This document shows, one piece after another, positions 1-11,862 of a stretch of DNA of 64,000 nt; the first letter of the stretch is position 1; each line of letters starts with the position of its first letter. Made by a program: the position numbers and the translations under genes. This DNA is from Balanoglossus misakiensis (Eukaryota > Hemichordata), in contig CM082592.2 of assembly GCA_040954595.2 (NCBI GenBank), positions 8,866,001 to 8,930,000 of the forward strand. The letters run 5' to 3'. A model generated the notes under the pieces. The model ran no database searches, had not been told where the DNA came from, and was given only the letters and a program-made list of their open reading frames with translations.

Positions 1-161
1 TGTATGCGTGCATGTGTGTATGTATGTATGTACATTGTATGTATGTATGTGTACAGATGTATAGATTTATGTATGTATGGATGGATGTGCATATGCCTGT
101 ACACTCAACACATGTGATTATTACAGTTTGGATGTTCGACTTTCAATTCTGTGTTTGAGCA
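1..161 (-). repeat. TRIM37 3' UTR start with TGTA-type microsatellite
   Basis: Immediately downstream (minus sense) of the TRIM37 stop codon. Positions 1-90 are an imperfect TGTA/TGGA tetranucleotide array on the plus strand, read as TACA repeats in the transcript. No polyadenylation signal is seen before the window edge, so the 3' UTR very probably continues outside it. Confidence 0.6.
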
Positions 162-3100
162 TCAGCAAATGGACTGTTGGTTTGTGTCCTCCTTGTCTTC
201 GTACAGACCAAAGATATCCTGACTGTTGCTGTCAGTTGATGGTTCTGTAAAGAGAGAGATGAACACCACAGTGAATCCCATTCTGTCAAGAGAGTAAGTT
301 TTTACCACTTTGATGTATATTGTCTATTAGGGATAATATTGTTGCAAACAATTTTTTCCCCCAAACCTTCTTCCTCTTAAAACATAACTCACGTGTGGAT
401 GGCACACTCCGACTGGATCCAGTCGTCTTCTTCCTGGTGACCGCCACCGGTGGAGGTGGCGAGGGCGCCATGGCAACACCCATCTCGACCGCTGCCTCCC
501 TGCCATCCGTCGGCCCTGGCATTCCGGGGACACCTACAGCTGCCAGTAAGGAAAGTGCCGGATCACTACTACTAGCACCACTGCTCACAAAGACACTGTG
601 ACTGGACGAAGAGCTTGGCAGGTCAAACACATGGTGGGTAGACCATGGGGAGCAATCTGAACCAAGCAAAGGGAGAGAGACAGAAAAAAAAGCACGGGCA
701 GACATGTTGACCAGGACAGCAACAAAGCACATGAAAAGCAATCCTCGGCAAAATTTATGCAGATAGTATAGTCTGAACAGCACAGCATTATCAGAGTCTG
801 CTAAACTATATGACGAAAATCATAAAAGGAGACAGAAAATAGCAACCAGCAATGTATACATTGCAACAATGACATAATGAGACAAGCTTATGTTTAACAT
901 AGTGACATAACAGACAGACAGCTGTAGACATGAAATATTGTGGGTATCCTTCTTCAAACATAAGTTTGGTACCAGACAGACATGAAACAAACATTTGAAT
1001 ACAGTATGTAGATGGTTTTATAGCTAACATGTTTTTACACAGAGCAGCACATGCATTTCACACGAACACGTGAATACTGGACTGTTCTGGATGCAGCCTA
1101 TTATCATGTTAGTTTGATGAATGCCACACACTGGGAAACGCAATGAAATGCAACAGAAGAAAGAAAGTGGACAGTACAGATGAAAGACACACGTAGACAA
1201 ACATTGGGTTAATCGTTAGAAGTTTGTAAGGGTTTTTGTGATCGGTTTCTGAACTCTACCTGGGAGCAGTTTGTCATCGTCTCTGGTGGGAGCAGAAGAT
1301 GATGGTGGTGATTGCGGAGATATAGTAGAAGATCCAGAGGATTTTGCGGGAGATCTGTTTGGCTCTGGTGGTGTGTTGTGCTCGCTAGCCAAGGCACTGT
1401 GAAAGAGAAAACAACTTAGGCAAAAAAGGCACCCTCACACACACGCGCGTGAGACAAACACATTTTTACCTCCTTCGTCATCATAACTGGCCGAGCCAGA
1501 CTCGGATTCAGAATCAGATTGTTCCTCTGTTGGTGTGGCAGTTCGAGGTGGTAGTAATACTTGCCACTGTGTGTTCACTTCTTCTTTCTCAGATTTTCGC
1601 ATGGTGATGATTCTCTCTCTGCATAAGAAGTTGTTACAGGTGACTCTCTTTCTGGGTTTCAGTAACACCTCCTTCCCACCACATCAAAAAAGTCAACATT
1701 TTTTGTGTGTAATAAAAAGTGCACAGTCATGCGCATGCTCTGAATTTCTATTCGGTGGTTAATGGTGCAATTTTTTTTGGCATGTATATTACCCCAGAAA
1801 ACCCAAAAAACACAGCACACCGACCACAAACATTGTCTAACGGGGAGTCCGACCTCGATATTTGGTGACTCACCTCATCCTTGCTACCAGTCTTGCAGTG
1901 TTCAGCGTCGGTATGACGGACGAGGCGTCTGGGTCAGTCAGCGGGAATTCTTCCAGAAACGGGAACTGCTCCAGCGAGGTGTCAACTGTGCTGGAACTCA
2001 GTGGGTATTCCTCGATGGAGGCATCGGCCGTTGGTGTGGCATTGGCGCTGTGTCTCTTGTGCTCGCTGCTGTCGTTGGTTTCATTCTCATCGCTGTCACT
2101 GCTGCTCTCGCCTGAAAGATAATAATTATAAATGCTGTAGTTTCAAACTCATTAATTGAAGGAATGATTCACTGGTACACCCTACTTGCTAGATGAACCC
2201 AAGAACTGCCAGGATAAACCAGCTTGGGGAACCCACTACACACGACACAAACCCAACCGTACCCACCCACTGCCAAAAGAACCCAACTATCCCCATTCAC
2301 CACCCTGCAACACCCACTCACCACTAATAGGGTGGTCCTCCATGGCATCATCGGCACCGCCATCCAAGACAGGTCCACACGTCCTCTGACCGGCTTCCTG
2401 CTCCCCTGACATGGCGTTGGCGACCGACAGTCTGAGGGACAGTGGGCTGGAGCTGTCCAGAGAATGACCGGCTCTCAGTGAATCTACAGCGTGGCTTTTC
2501 CCACTTCTTGACCTGTCGTGGACACTCCTTGAACTGCCTGCGGCTTCCATGGTTGTTGGCCGGAAAATTGGGTTACTGGACTGAAAGGCAGATGCCCGGC
2601 TACCTGAAGAGTGGCAGAAATGTGAGAATTTGACTTTTCTGTCAATTATTATGCTTGTTTGCATTTTTTACATTCATGTAAATATCATTTTTGAAAAGAC
2701 AATTTTATTTATATAAGAATGAATGAATGAGTGAGTGATTGAATGAATGAATGATGATGAATGAATGAGTCATTGAGTCAGTCAGTGAGCAAGTGAGCAC
2801 AATGTTCTGTAAGATATGACGTTTCACAAGAAAGTATAAATTGTGAAATGTGGTCATGGTAGATTATTGAAACCAATATGTTGGCTGACAACCATGAAAA
2901 TATGATCCCTGAAAATAAATTTGATGGAAGAACATACTTAAGTTTGGATCCGAGAACGAAATCCCAGGCATAGTGGGGTGGGCCACTTCACCAGCTAAGG
3001 CATTGGCCGTGGCTGTCACTTCAGCCATTTGATCCTGAATATGCTGCAACATACTGTCAGCTGATAGTGTTGGTAACTGACGCTTTTTCTTCTTATCTCT

Positions 3101-6100
3101 CCTCCCTGGCAAAAGCCAAACATGACAGGAATTCAACTATTATTTGGGAGAGGACTTATAAGTGAAATACATAAAAAATTGCATACTGAATGCATATGCA
3201 ACTGAGAGAAATAACCACTCAACAAATGGCAGGAATGAAAGTTTATTACTGCTGTTGATATGAAAAGTTGTGAACATGGTAAATTGTTTCTGATACTATT
3301 ACTAAATGATATCTAAATGACCTGGAATGGCTGGCTATACTTGTGATGTAAGAGTATATTAAGACTAGATGGTAGCACATGTCTGAGTACCTGAAAACGC
3401 TGTTGGTCTGCAATGGAAACTCCACCTATCCTCGGCTGTTGACCGGTCCTGGATGTCCAAAAGCTGCAACAGCATGAGTTCATCAGCCTGGGCCTGGCTG
3501 CCGTAGCCGACAGCACCTTCCAGGAGCAGGTTTGAGGTATTACCGCCACCGTCGCCCCTTGGGTGGCTTGGTGTAAGGTCTCCAATGCTTGCATCCACGT
3601 CCCAGGGTTGGTGACAACTGTTTTCAACATCGTTGTCTCCAGACCTACAGCAAATCCAAGTATTCAATTAACGGGAGATCATTTGCACTGAGATTTGAGT
3701 ATTTTAGTACCAATGTTGATGCCATACTAGACTATAAGAATGGGAGAGAAAATGACTAGAACTGGTTAAACAAAAAAGCCAGACCACTTACATAGTTTCT
3801 TCATCGACATCATTTTCATCATTACTGTCAGAAGATGACTCAGTGCTGTCACTGCTATCCTCATGTCCGTCGTCATTGTCATCATCGGTCAGCTGTGTGA
3901 CAAAGAAACGACAAACACAATGAGAGTTTGCTCGTAGTTGTTTTAATACTTTTTTGGCAAGAACTTGTATTGGCAACGGGTAGCTAAAGCATGATTAAAC
4001 AGCACTGACCCTGTGTTCTTCTATTTGATCTCTATCACCATGTGACGTGTTGATGGAAGCGTCTAGGCTGCCTGGTGGCTTGGCTCGGATTGGTTTGGGT
4101 TTGATGATTGGGTGTTTGGAGTTCTCTCCTCCACTGCATGGGCCTCTCTCAATCAAGGTCATCTGACTCTCTGGTGAGAGTCCTTTTCCCTTTTGTCTTG
4201 ATATTTCAATGGCCACACGCTGTCAAGGTAACAGTTAACAGTAAGTCCAACTCGCACTTCTACATATTTCAGTTAGAGACAAATATCCTCAAGTATCTGA
4301 TTTGACAAAGTACCACTCTAATCAAGATCATCGTCGTCATCATCATCACCACCACCACCACCATCATCATCACAATATCGAAAACATTACAAGCATGTTA
4401 CTACTGGGTAGTAAAACATGAATATTGAATCACCCTAAGAACTGTCACAGAAATTATCATCACATCATCTGCAATCAAATGGCACCATCATCAGTGACAT
4501 GTCTGAGCTCCTCACCTCTTTCAAGTCATTGATCTGGGACACAAACTGTCTCTGCGCAGACTCCAGCTGGTTGATATACCAGAGCTGATCCCGGGCTTTC
4601 TGATAGAAAGTTGGCGGCCTCACTTGGAACTGCAAGATCAGCGTGTCATCCCTGAGGTAGCCCTCACTCGACAGGAGGTCCAGCCGGAAGAACCGATTGT
4701 AGCCCCAGCACTCTCCCACTTCGAAATCCGACGCGAACTCCCGGACGATGTTTTTGCTGTTATCAGGAGAGGCCTGGTGGACCATTTCGACCCGGTATTC
4801 ATATCTATTCGAACGCAAACAAATAACAGCAAAAAACAAACCTATCAAAAAAGGAAATAAAATTGCCAGTACAAGCAGAATAAATAAGGGCTTTGGCTAA
4901 TTACCACAGAAAAGGACTTGCCTATACCATAGTGTGACACCCTGAGGATATTGGCCGCAAAGTATGCAAGCATTATCCGACAAACCTCTTACTTCAATCA
5001 CAGGGAAACACCCTAACACAATGCAGGCATTGAGGGCACATTACCACTCTTCTATGATGTGGTAATCCAGGAAACCACAAATAGGATTACATCATTCACA
5101 AAATCTTCTTTTGAACTACCATCAAATCACTTTCAGGGATAAAGTGCAACTTAACTCACTTTGAGGTTTCTGGTAATCCCGCAGACAGCTCTAAAAAGAC
5201 AGAGAGATAATTACCCCTGACAACACCATTACCATCCTGAAAAAAAAGAACAAACCAACAAAGTCTTAGACTAAAACAGTCTTTTTGAAAGTAACTGGGT
5301 CGATTAACTATTGTGTAATATTGCATAATGTACACACTATAAATGGGGCTGATGTTTGTGGATACTGGTACATACCGGATAAACTTTTAGTCTCCAGCTG
5401 AGTCCTGCTACATTCAATGGTGGACTGTAGACTGGATCTGCCTTCGCTTGCATTGAACTGCAAGAGGAACAGAAAAGAAACTTTAAGTCTCTTCATACTA
5501 TACCGATTCAACCCTGATTGCATCTATACACATGCACATACACACACAAGCTTATTTCAGATAACCCGGGCAGTTTAAAGTGACTTATGCTCTCTTTTCA
5601 TGGGTAGACATTAATAAAAAAAAATTACATATACTTTTAAATCTATAGACTTACGATTATACATACCTGAAATTGGCCATGACAAACCTGCTGTTGTCAT
5701 AAGCTGGGACTAACTCACTGAAATAAAAACAACAGAATTTTTACATCAGACTTTGATAACAACTTGGCATATCATTTTTCCAGGGTGCAAGTTTCATATA
5801 CAAATGTAATACTGAGTTCCACACTGACAAAATATACACAAAGTATGAAAACCCAAGAAACTTTACTATTTATTCAGTTACTCATCAGGACAGCTGCATA
5901 ATGAAAGGATACGCAGTGTGAAATTCTAGACGAGCAGGCACAGTGACCACTCACTGACCTTGTAAAATCAGCTGGGACGGGAGCTGTAACAAAAGACGCC
6001 ATTGGTTTTCTGTGGACTTGGGTAAACATCTGCAGCAGTTCACTGCTCTTGCTGATCAGTTCGCTCTTTGTACACGATCTCAGCTGCAGCTCCACTTCTT

Positions 6101-9100
6101 GCAGTAATGATTCTAGTAACTCTGTCTCATGTACAAGCTGGTTCTTTTGTCCTGTAGGGGAAAGAAACACCTTTTTTTAGCTCTTCTAGTTCGATAAATA
6201 CACTGATTACACGATTGTTCATTTGTTATGGTGCATACTGCAGTCTGGAAAACTCACCCATTAACGTGACAAGTTTACTTTTGAGTTGAGTTTCCAGCCT
6301 GGCTATCATCATCTCGACAGCATTGCGGATCTCCCTCACTCTTTCATCTTTGGCAGTCCGCACGCTTTCAACGTTGCGTTCCTACATATCAAAGAACAAA
6401 AACAGATCAACCGCTGTGTCTGCTAACATCACAGGTACATTGCTGCCAAAAACACATGAACTGCAGTTATTTTCATGTACAAAATTAGATTTTCATAATA
6501 TTTCTGTTTCATTCACTTGTGTAGCTTTCAGGCAATATGATATTTTGCTCTGAGATATATTTATCGCTATGATGATCTTACCACTTCTTGGACCAGACTG
6601 ATGAGTTCCATTAGCCTTCTTCTGAGAGCAGTCACTTCTTCCGACACCTGTGTTACGTGCTGTTCGTATACCTCCTCCAATGGTTTAAATGAGTGGCCTG
6701 AATGCTGCTGCAAATTTGGTACAATAAAATAAATAAAACAAATATACAATCAGAATGAAGCTGGACCGTGAGATATACCACATTTCACAATTTGAAACCA
6801 ACTTCATTTGGAGACATCATACAGCTTTCTTGAAGAGTTCTTTGTACTCACCATTCCTCCCCACAATGCGCACTGGTGACAAATGCATTTCCTGCAGGTC
6901 CAGCAATACACACTCAGTTTCTCTTGATGAATTTCACATCTGTAAAAGTCAAGAAACAAGACTTCAGCAGTGCTACACCGCTACAGGTCAGTAGATGTTA
7001 ACTGGCCTGTGTAACACAACACATGTCTGCTCGCTGTACGAGACGGGTGATTCAGCCATGGATGAAAATTAGAAACAAACCACATCCTCAGCAAAGTTCA
7101 AAGGTCTCGTGTACCACAGCTGTTGCATTACAAGCAAATGCCGACTCAAATTTTGCAGACTTGATGTGAGTCACTGGAATACACAATGATTTTGAAAATA
7201 ACAAATTATAATATATTTTTTTCACCCTTGAGCAACAGTAAAGACTAATGGCAAAGTTGTATACTGCATGGACTGACAAGTTCTTTGCAAATTTTCCTGT
7301 TGGCTGTAGCATTTACATATGCTGCATACAGCCTGTCAACACTACGTGCATATTCAATGGCAACATCCTGAATATACTTAATCATAAAATATTGCCAACC
7401 ATCCCTAATGATTCTCTTAGCACCTTAGGGACACAGCACAGAGCATGGCCTCAGCGCGTCAGCCTAAGTGACAGAAATATCTGCAGCTGGCAAAGACATG
7501 GGTGCATTTCATGGTTGTAATCAAATCCTGCGTGATTAATCCTTGGAGGGGAAGTCTGCTGAGAGACAGTCTCGCCAGATATGTAATAAATACACTGTAA
7601 TCATGAGACGGGTGAGACGACGGCGATAGGAATTCCACCAAAAGATTACTGGCAACAGTAATATCTATGTTGGGGGAAACAAGGACGTGTGAATTATGAT
7701 GGGCCCTGAGCAGACATATAACATGGACATCACAATGGGCCACCTTCAGTACTACATTGATTTTGCAATAACTTTCAATAACACTTTAGTCTAGACTGGC
7801 CTCAACATTCTCTCAAAACTATGGATAATGGAGTTTTATCACATAAAAGTGACACAAACAATATCTTCTGATGCTATTTTTTTCCTGTGAAATAACATTG
7901 AAGGGAATATTGATTCCAGCATTTAGCCACACAATACTTCCTAACAGATTAGCATTCCTTAGTGAAAACACGGTGGGTGAAAGTATCTAATTTGATTGAT
8001 CTGGAAGGACATTGCAGTGACGATGATGACGATCACAAGAAAACCTACTGAAAGACAGAACTTCCCCACACTCAGCAGGCACTTAAACTCAATACCAACA
8101 GTTACCTTGAAGTAACGGTCACCAAAACCAAACAGTTTTGACATGGGAGAATGATATACAGGATTTTCACAGTATTCAGAATGAAAATGGGACTTTGTAG
8201 CACCTCACTGGGAAACCAATTTGTCTGCTTTGTACTCCGCTGTTCATTGTGAAGCTTGGCATAATTAAATTGCTCAGTGAACCACACAACACAATGTGGG
8301 ACACACGCTTTGCCATGCTGTGAAACTAGAGAACTACTTTGTATTAACAAGCTTACTTCCAACATATTTGAGAACACTTTGCTTGACTTGAAGCTGTTAA
8401 CCAGCAATATAATGCTCTCCTAAACAGAGGATGGTGAAACATGGTACAAGTAAATACAACTTAGGTAACCTACTTGTCTTTTTCAATTTCATCTGGTCTG
8501 GAGTTAGGTGGACCAACCAGCTGTAGTGTGTCCAACTGATTAGTGACATCTTCAGCCCAGCGACAGTTTACCAACTCATGTAGTTGAAGTGGTGCTCTGG
8601 AGAAAACAAAACAATACGCGTATTAGGCAGACATATTTTACATCAATACGTAGGGGACCTCAGTATGACAAATCACAGGACGACCATAATTACCACCACT
8701 TGATGCAAGCGGACATCATCTGTATCTGTTTCAACTACATCAGTATATTTTCTGTAGCTGACGATAAGACGAACTATTGAGAAGACTCACCTGCAATGTG
8801 GACACTGTGATCGTTGCTCTGTAAGCCATCTCTGTACATAAAAATATATTATACAATAGTAAAATTTGAATATTAAATAATGAATGAGATAAAATGAACT
8901 CCATGTAACAGATATGTAGATGAATGTATGTGGACAATACCCATATTATACTATCAATCAAATAATACTATCACACCACTTACTTCACTACCAGTAATAA
9001 ACAGCTATTAATTTAAATGGGCAGTATTTTATTTTCAGATTAATTTATTCATTGCCCTGTTCATCAAAACAAGATTAATTGTAGAGTTATACTATCTACC

Positions 9101-10726
9101 TTAAATTTCACCGACATTTTATTTCTACAAAAGGATGACACTTCACTTACCCTCACACACATAAAACAGCAGAGTTTGGAACAGTGCGGGCACAGCCTTG
9201 CATCACGAAGCTTTTCCATACAAATGAAACATCTGAACACTTCCGCCAGACTCTGAAAGTGGAAAAAAGGATAATCGAGCTTAATATCTGATTGCCATCC
9301 TTTTAGGAAATTTGGTGTGCTCTCACAAGAAACGTACCTCTAGGTAGAAATACTGGTATATTTATACACTACAGAAGAGATCAAACTAGGAAACCCTGGT
9401 ACTTCATTATCAGACAAAGAACATGCCAAATAGCCCTTGCTTCCTTTCATCTTTTAATTAATTTACATTCCAGTTGGGCAGACAGTCTTAATTCTTGCAT
9501 CCTGAGCTCTTAGCCGGTGGAATTTCTACAGTTATGTTAGTACCACAATGCGAGTTCAGTTCCAGCTTGACCACAGTATATCCCTACTCAAGGTTTCAAA
9601 TAATGTGTTTTGTGGTTGGTAAAGCAACAGCCATGCAATTGGTGTATGCTGTGTCCAGTGGATATAAGTCTTGGCACGGTTTCCAGTTCTATTCAATGGG
9701 ACAATTGTTAAAAGTTTAAATGTCAGCTTGGGTGCCTTCCTCAAACCATTGGTGGCTAAAAGAAAAGCAGCATGTTTTTGGAAGCATGTTATGACATATC
9801 TTTGAGTGCCACAACTTGTAGCAGCATATGGTCGGATGAAAAAGATAAAACATTATTGTATAGAAAAGGCTCTCATTCAGGGAGAGAAAATTTCTATAAG
9901 TCCTTGACATGACCCAAAACTTGAAAAGAGACTTCAATACCCGGATAATAAACAAGACAATACTCAATAGATTATTTAATTGACAAGCCATATCAATTAA
10001 TAATATTGACCACCAAAATATCCTTCAATATGACGTAAGCAAGTAATATTTATGATTACACTTTGTATTTCTGAGACGTTTAATTAACACATTAATGATC
10101 ATTTGCAAAAATTATATTAAACATTTATTGACATGTACTGAGGCAACATCTAAAGTAGTATCCTACCACTCCCTCCGTTGTGTTTGGGGGTGGAGCCCCC
10201 GGGGTGGAGCAACAAATTGAAAAAGGCAAGGTGACGTTATAAGCCAATGTAACTGCACAGGTCATAAATTTACTAGAGGTCATTCACAGTGCCCGTTGTC
10301 AGGTCATTGTCAAATCAAAAGGTGAAAACGGGGTTCATGAGTGCCATATTCAAACAATATCATCACTGTAGAAAACAAACAGTTTTGTTTACACATACTG
10401 TACTGTAATCAATGTCGAGCAGAAACTGACAAGCAAGATTCGTTTTGTTGTTGTTGTTGTACATAATGGCGTTGAAATGAAACTTATAAATCACATGTGT
10501 CCTGGTGACACATACGACTCTACAGATAATTCCGTCCGGTTTTCCAATCAACACCGGACAAACCTGACGTGTTTTCAGTTGAATAATGCAAGTCCGGACA
10601 ACAGCCTGGCCAGGCAAACTTCTGTCTGACTCGGTCACATACGACGACGCCGGGTAACGCAGCCGGTAGTTTCAATGACGAATTATATCCTACACACTGA
10701 CTTACCTCTACCGTTGATTCCTCCAT
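162..10726 (-). CDS. TRIM37: TRIM37, RING/B-box/MATH E3 ubiquitin ligase, about 1065 aa in 22 exons
   Basis: Coding exons (minus): 10706-10726, 9151-9252, 8791-8831, 8474-8596, 6852-6939, 6582-6704, 6258-6381, 5959-6151, 5667-5717, 5376-5457, 5160-5236, 4516-4804, 4010-4219, 3792-3892, 3391-3644, 2938-3105, 2322-2603, 1874-2111, 1470-1618, 1260-1396, 393-656, 162-244. Domains: C3HC4 RING (residues about 15-54, starting RCFIC and ending CPHC), B-box 2 (about 97-133, CWTC and CICHQC), coiled coil (about 135-240), MATH/TRAF domain (about 289-420, with YEYRVEMVH and [13 protein letters not shown]), then a long acidic, Ser-rich tail containing DVDEETMSGDNDVE. Order and motifs match vertebrate TRIM37 (964 aa in human), a ligase of peroxisomes, centrosomes and chromatin. 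The start MEESTVE precedes SLAEVFRC as in the family. Exon 1260-1396 does not keep frame with its upstream neighbour. The far C-terminus is therefore less certain than the rest. Confidence 0.93.
2717..2797. repeat. Imperfect GAAT/GAGT tetranucleotide repeat
   Basis: Runs of GAATGAAT and GAGTGAGT units, drifting to GTCA and GCAA units at the right end. It lies in the TRIM37 intron between exons 2322-2603 and 2938-3105. No coding potential. Confidence 0.85.
4329..4373. repeat. CAT/CAC trinucleotide microsatellite
   Basis: Uninterrupted CAT then CAC then CAT triplets in the TRIM37 intron between exons 4010-4219 and 4516-4804. Confidence 0.85.
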
Positions 10727-10900
10727 CTCTTGTTAATTAGAAAATCATCCAAAGCGTACGTTCATTTGATTTTGTACAATTTTGAGAAGACAGAGTCAAC
10801 CAGCTGACAAGACAGACAGCATTGAAATTGCCTACAGTTGGCAATATCAGGACATTTGATTGGCCAATTTGATCACATGGTTAAAAACTCTCTTCTATCG
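10727..10900 (-). promoter_or_regulatory. TRIM37 5' flank with CCAAT-box palindrome
   Basis: The region upstream of the TRIM37 start codon carries ATTGGCCAAT at 10859-10868, a CCAAT box readable on both strands about 135 bp from the ATG. No TATA box is evident. Promoter assignment is inferred from position and this motif. From about 10900 to the ERCC6L polyadenylation signals at 11281 I see only AT-rich spacer. Confidence 0.45.
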
Positions 10901-11280
10901 ACCACTTTGATGTGAGGGCGCTCTATACCATTCAACACTTGGTATTTTTGACGTTTCTAAAGATTACTATTTTGCCAAATTGAATAAATCTCCAGAGCAG
11001 CATGACTGCAAGCATTTGAGTTTTTGGATTGATCAATAAGTGAATCATGGTTAAACAGAAAAGGGTAAAAATACTGGTTAAACATTAATTAAGGGTCCAT
11101 ATACCAGCGTAGATGGTGATGTATATACCAAGTCTAGACTCTCTCACAGCCCACTGATTTCTCCCTACAATATACTAGGAGGGGTGGCTTTTCCTTGATT
11201 TAACAGTCTGAAATCAATTCAACTCTCTAATGTCCACTTTTCCACACACACAAAAAAATGGAAAATACCATGATTTGATG

Positions 11281-11298
11281 TTTATTTGACTATTTATT
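11281..11298 (-). terminator. ERCC6L polyadenylation signals (two AATAAA)
   Basis: TTTATT occurs at 11281-11286 and 11293-11298 on the plus strand, giving two close AATAAA hexamers in the minus-strand transcript. They lie about 570 nt past the ERCC6L stop codon, implying a 3' UTR of about 0.6 kb. The transcript end would be about 0.5 kb from the TRIM37 start. Confidence 0.6.
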
Positions 11299-11862
11299 CC
11301 AACGCATAATAATCTGCAGTTCATGATTACCATTACTTAAAAAAAAGAAGCAGAGTTCGTCAAAGATTTTTTCATCCAAAAATACCTTTCTGTGACCAAG
11401 ATCAAGTGGATACTTTGAAAAGATCTGCCTACCTTATGTCAACAAATCTCTACCATCTAAACTAACTCTACTGGCATCCATAAAATTATGGACTATACTG
11501 CTTCTTGAAAGCTCATGTAGATAGCCATAATCTAACCCATCTAACCCAGTTTATAGACTGTGAAGAAAAAAATACAATGGCTATATAAATTTGCCGACAA
11601 AATCACTAAAAACGAAAGAAAATTTTGAAACAAACATAATTCAGTGAATTGGCTTTCCTTGATTAGCACTGAACCAACAGTAATTTCTAGAGGAACAGAT
11701 TCTTCACTTGAGTAGTGTAAGTCAACATGCGATGATGGACTATTCTAAGAAAAATTATTATACTAATAGTACACATAATCTTATATTGAGGAAGGAAAAG
11801 TAAAGAATATCATGGCAGTAAGGTCTACAGACAAATATACAGTGATCTGGGTGGATTCAGAA

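Noticed and set aside
10170-10230. G/C-rich patch with repeated GGGGTGGAGC
   Set aside because: Short direct repeat in TRIM37 intron 1 with no extended inverted repeat or known motif.
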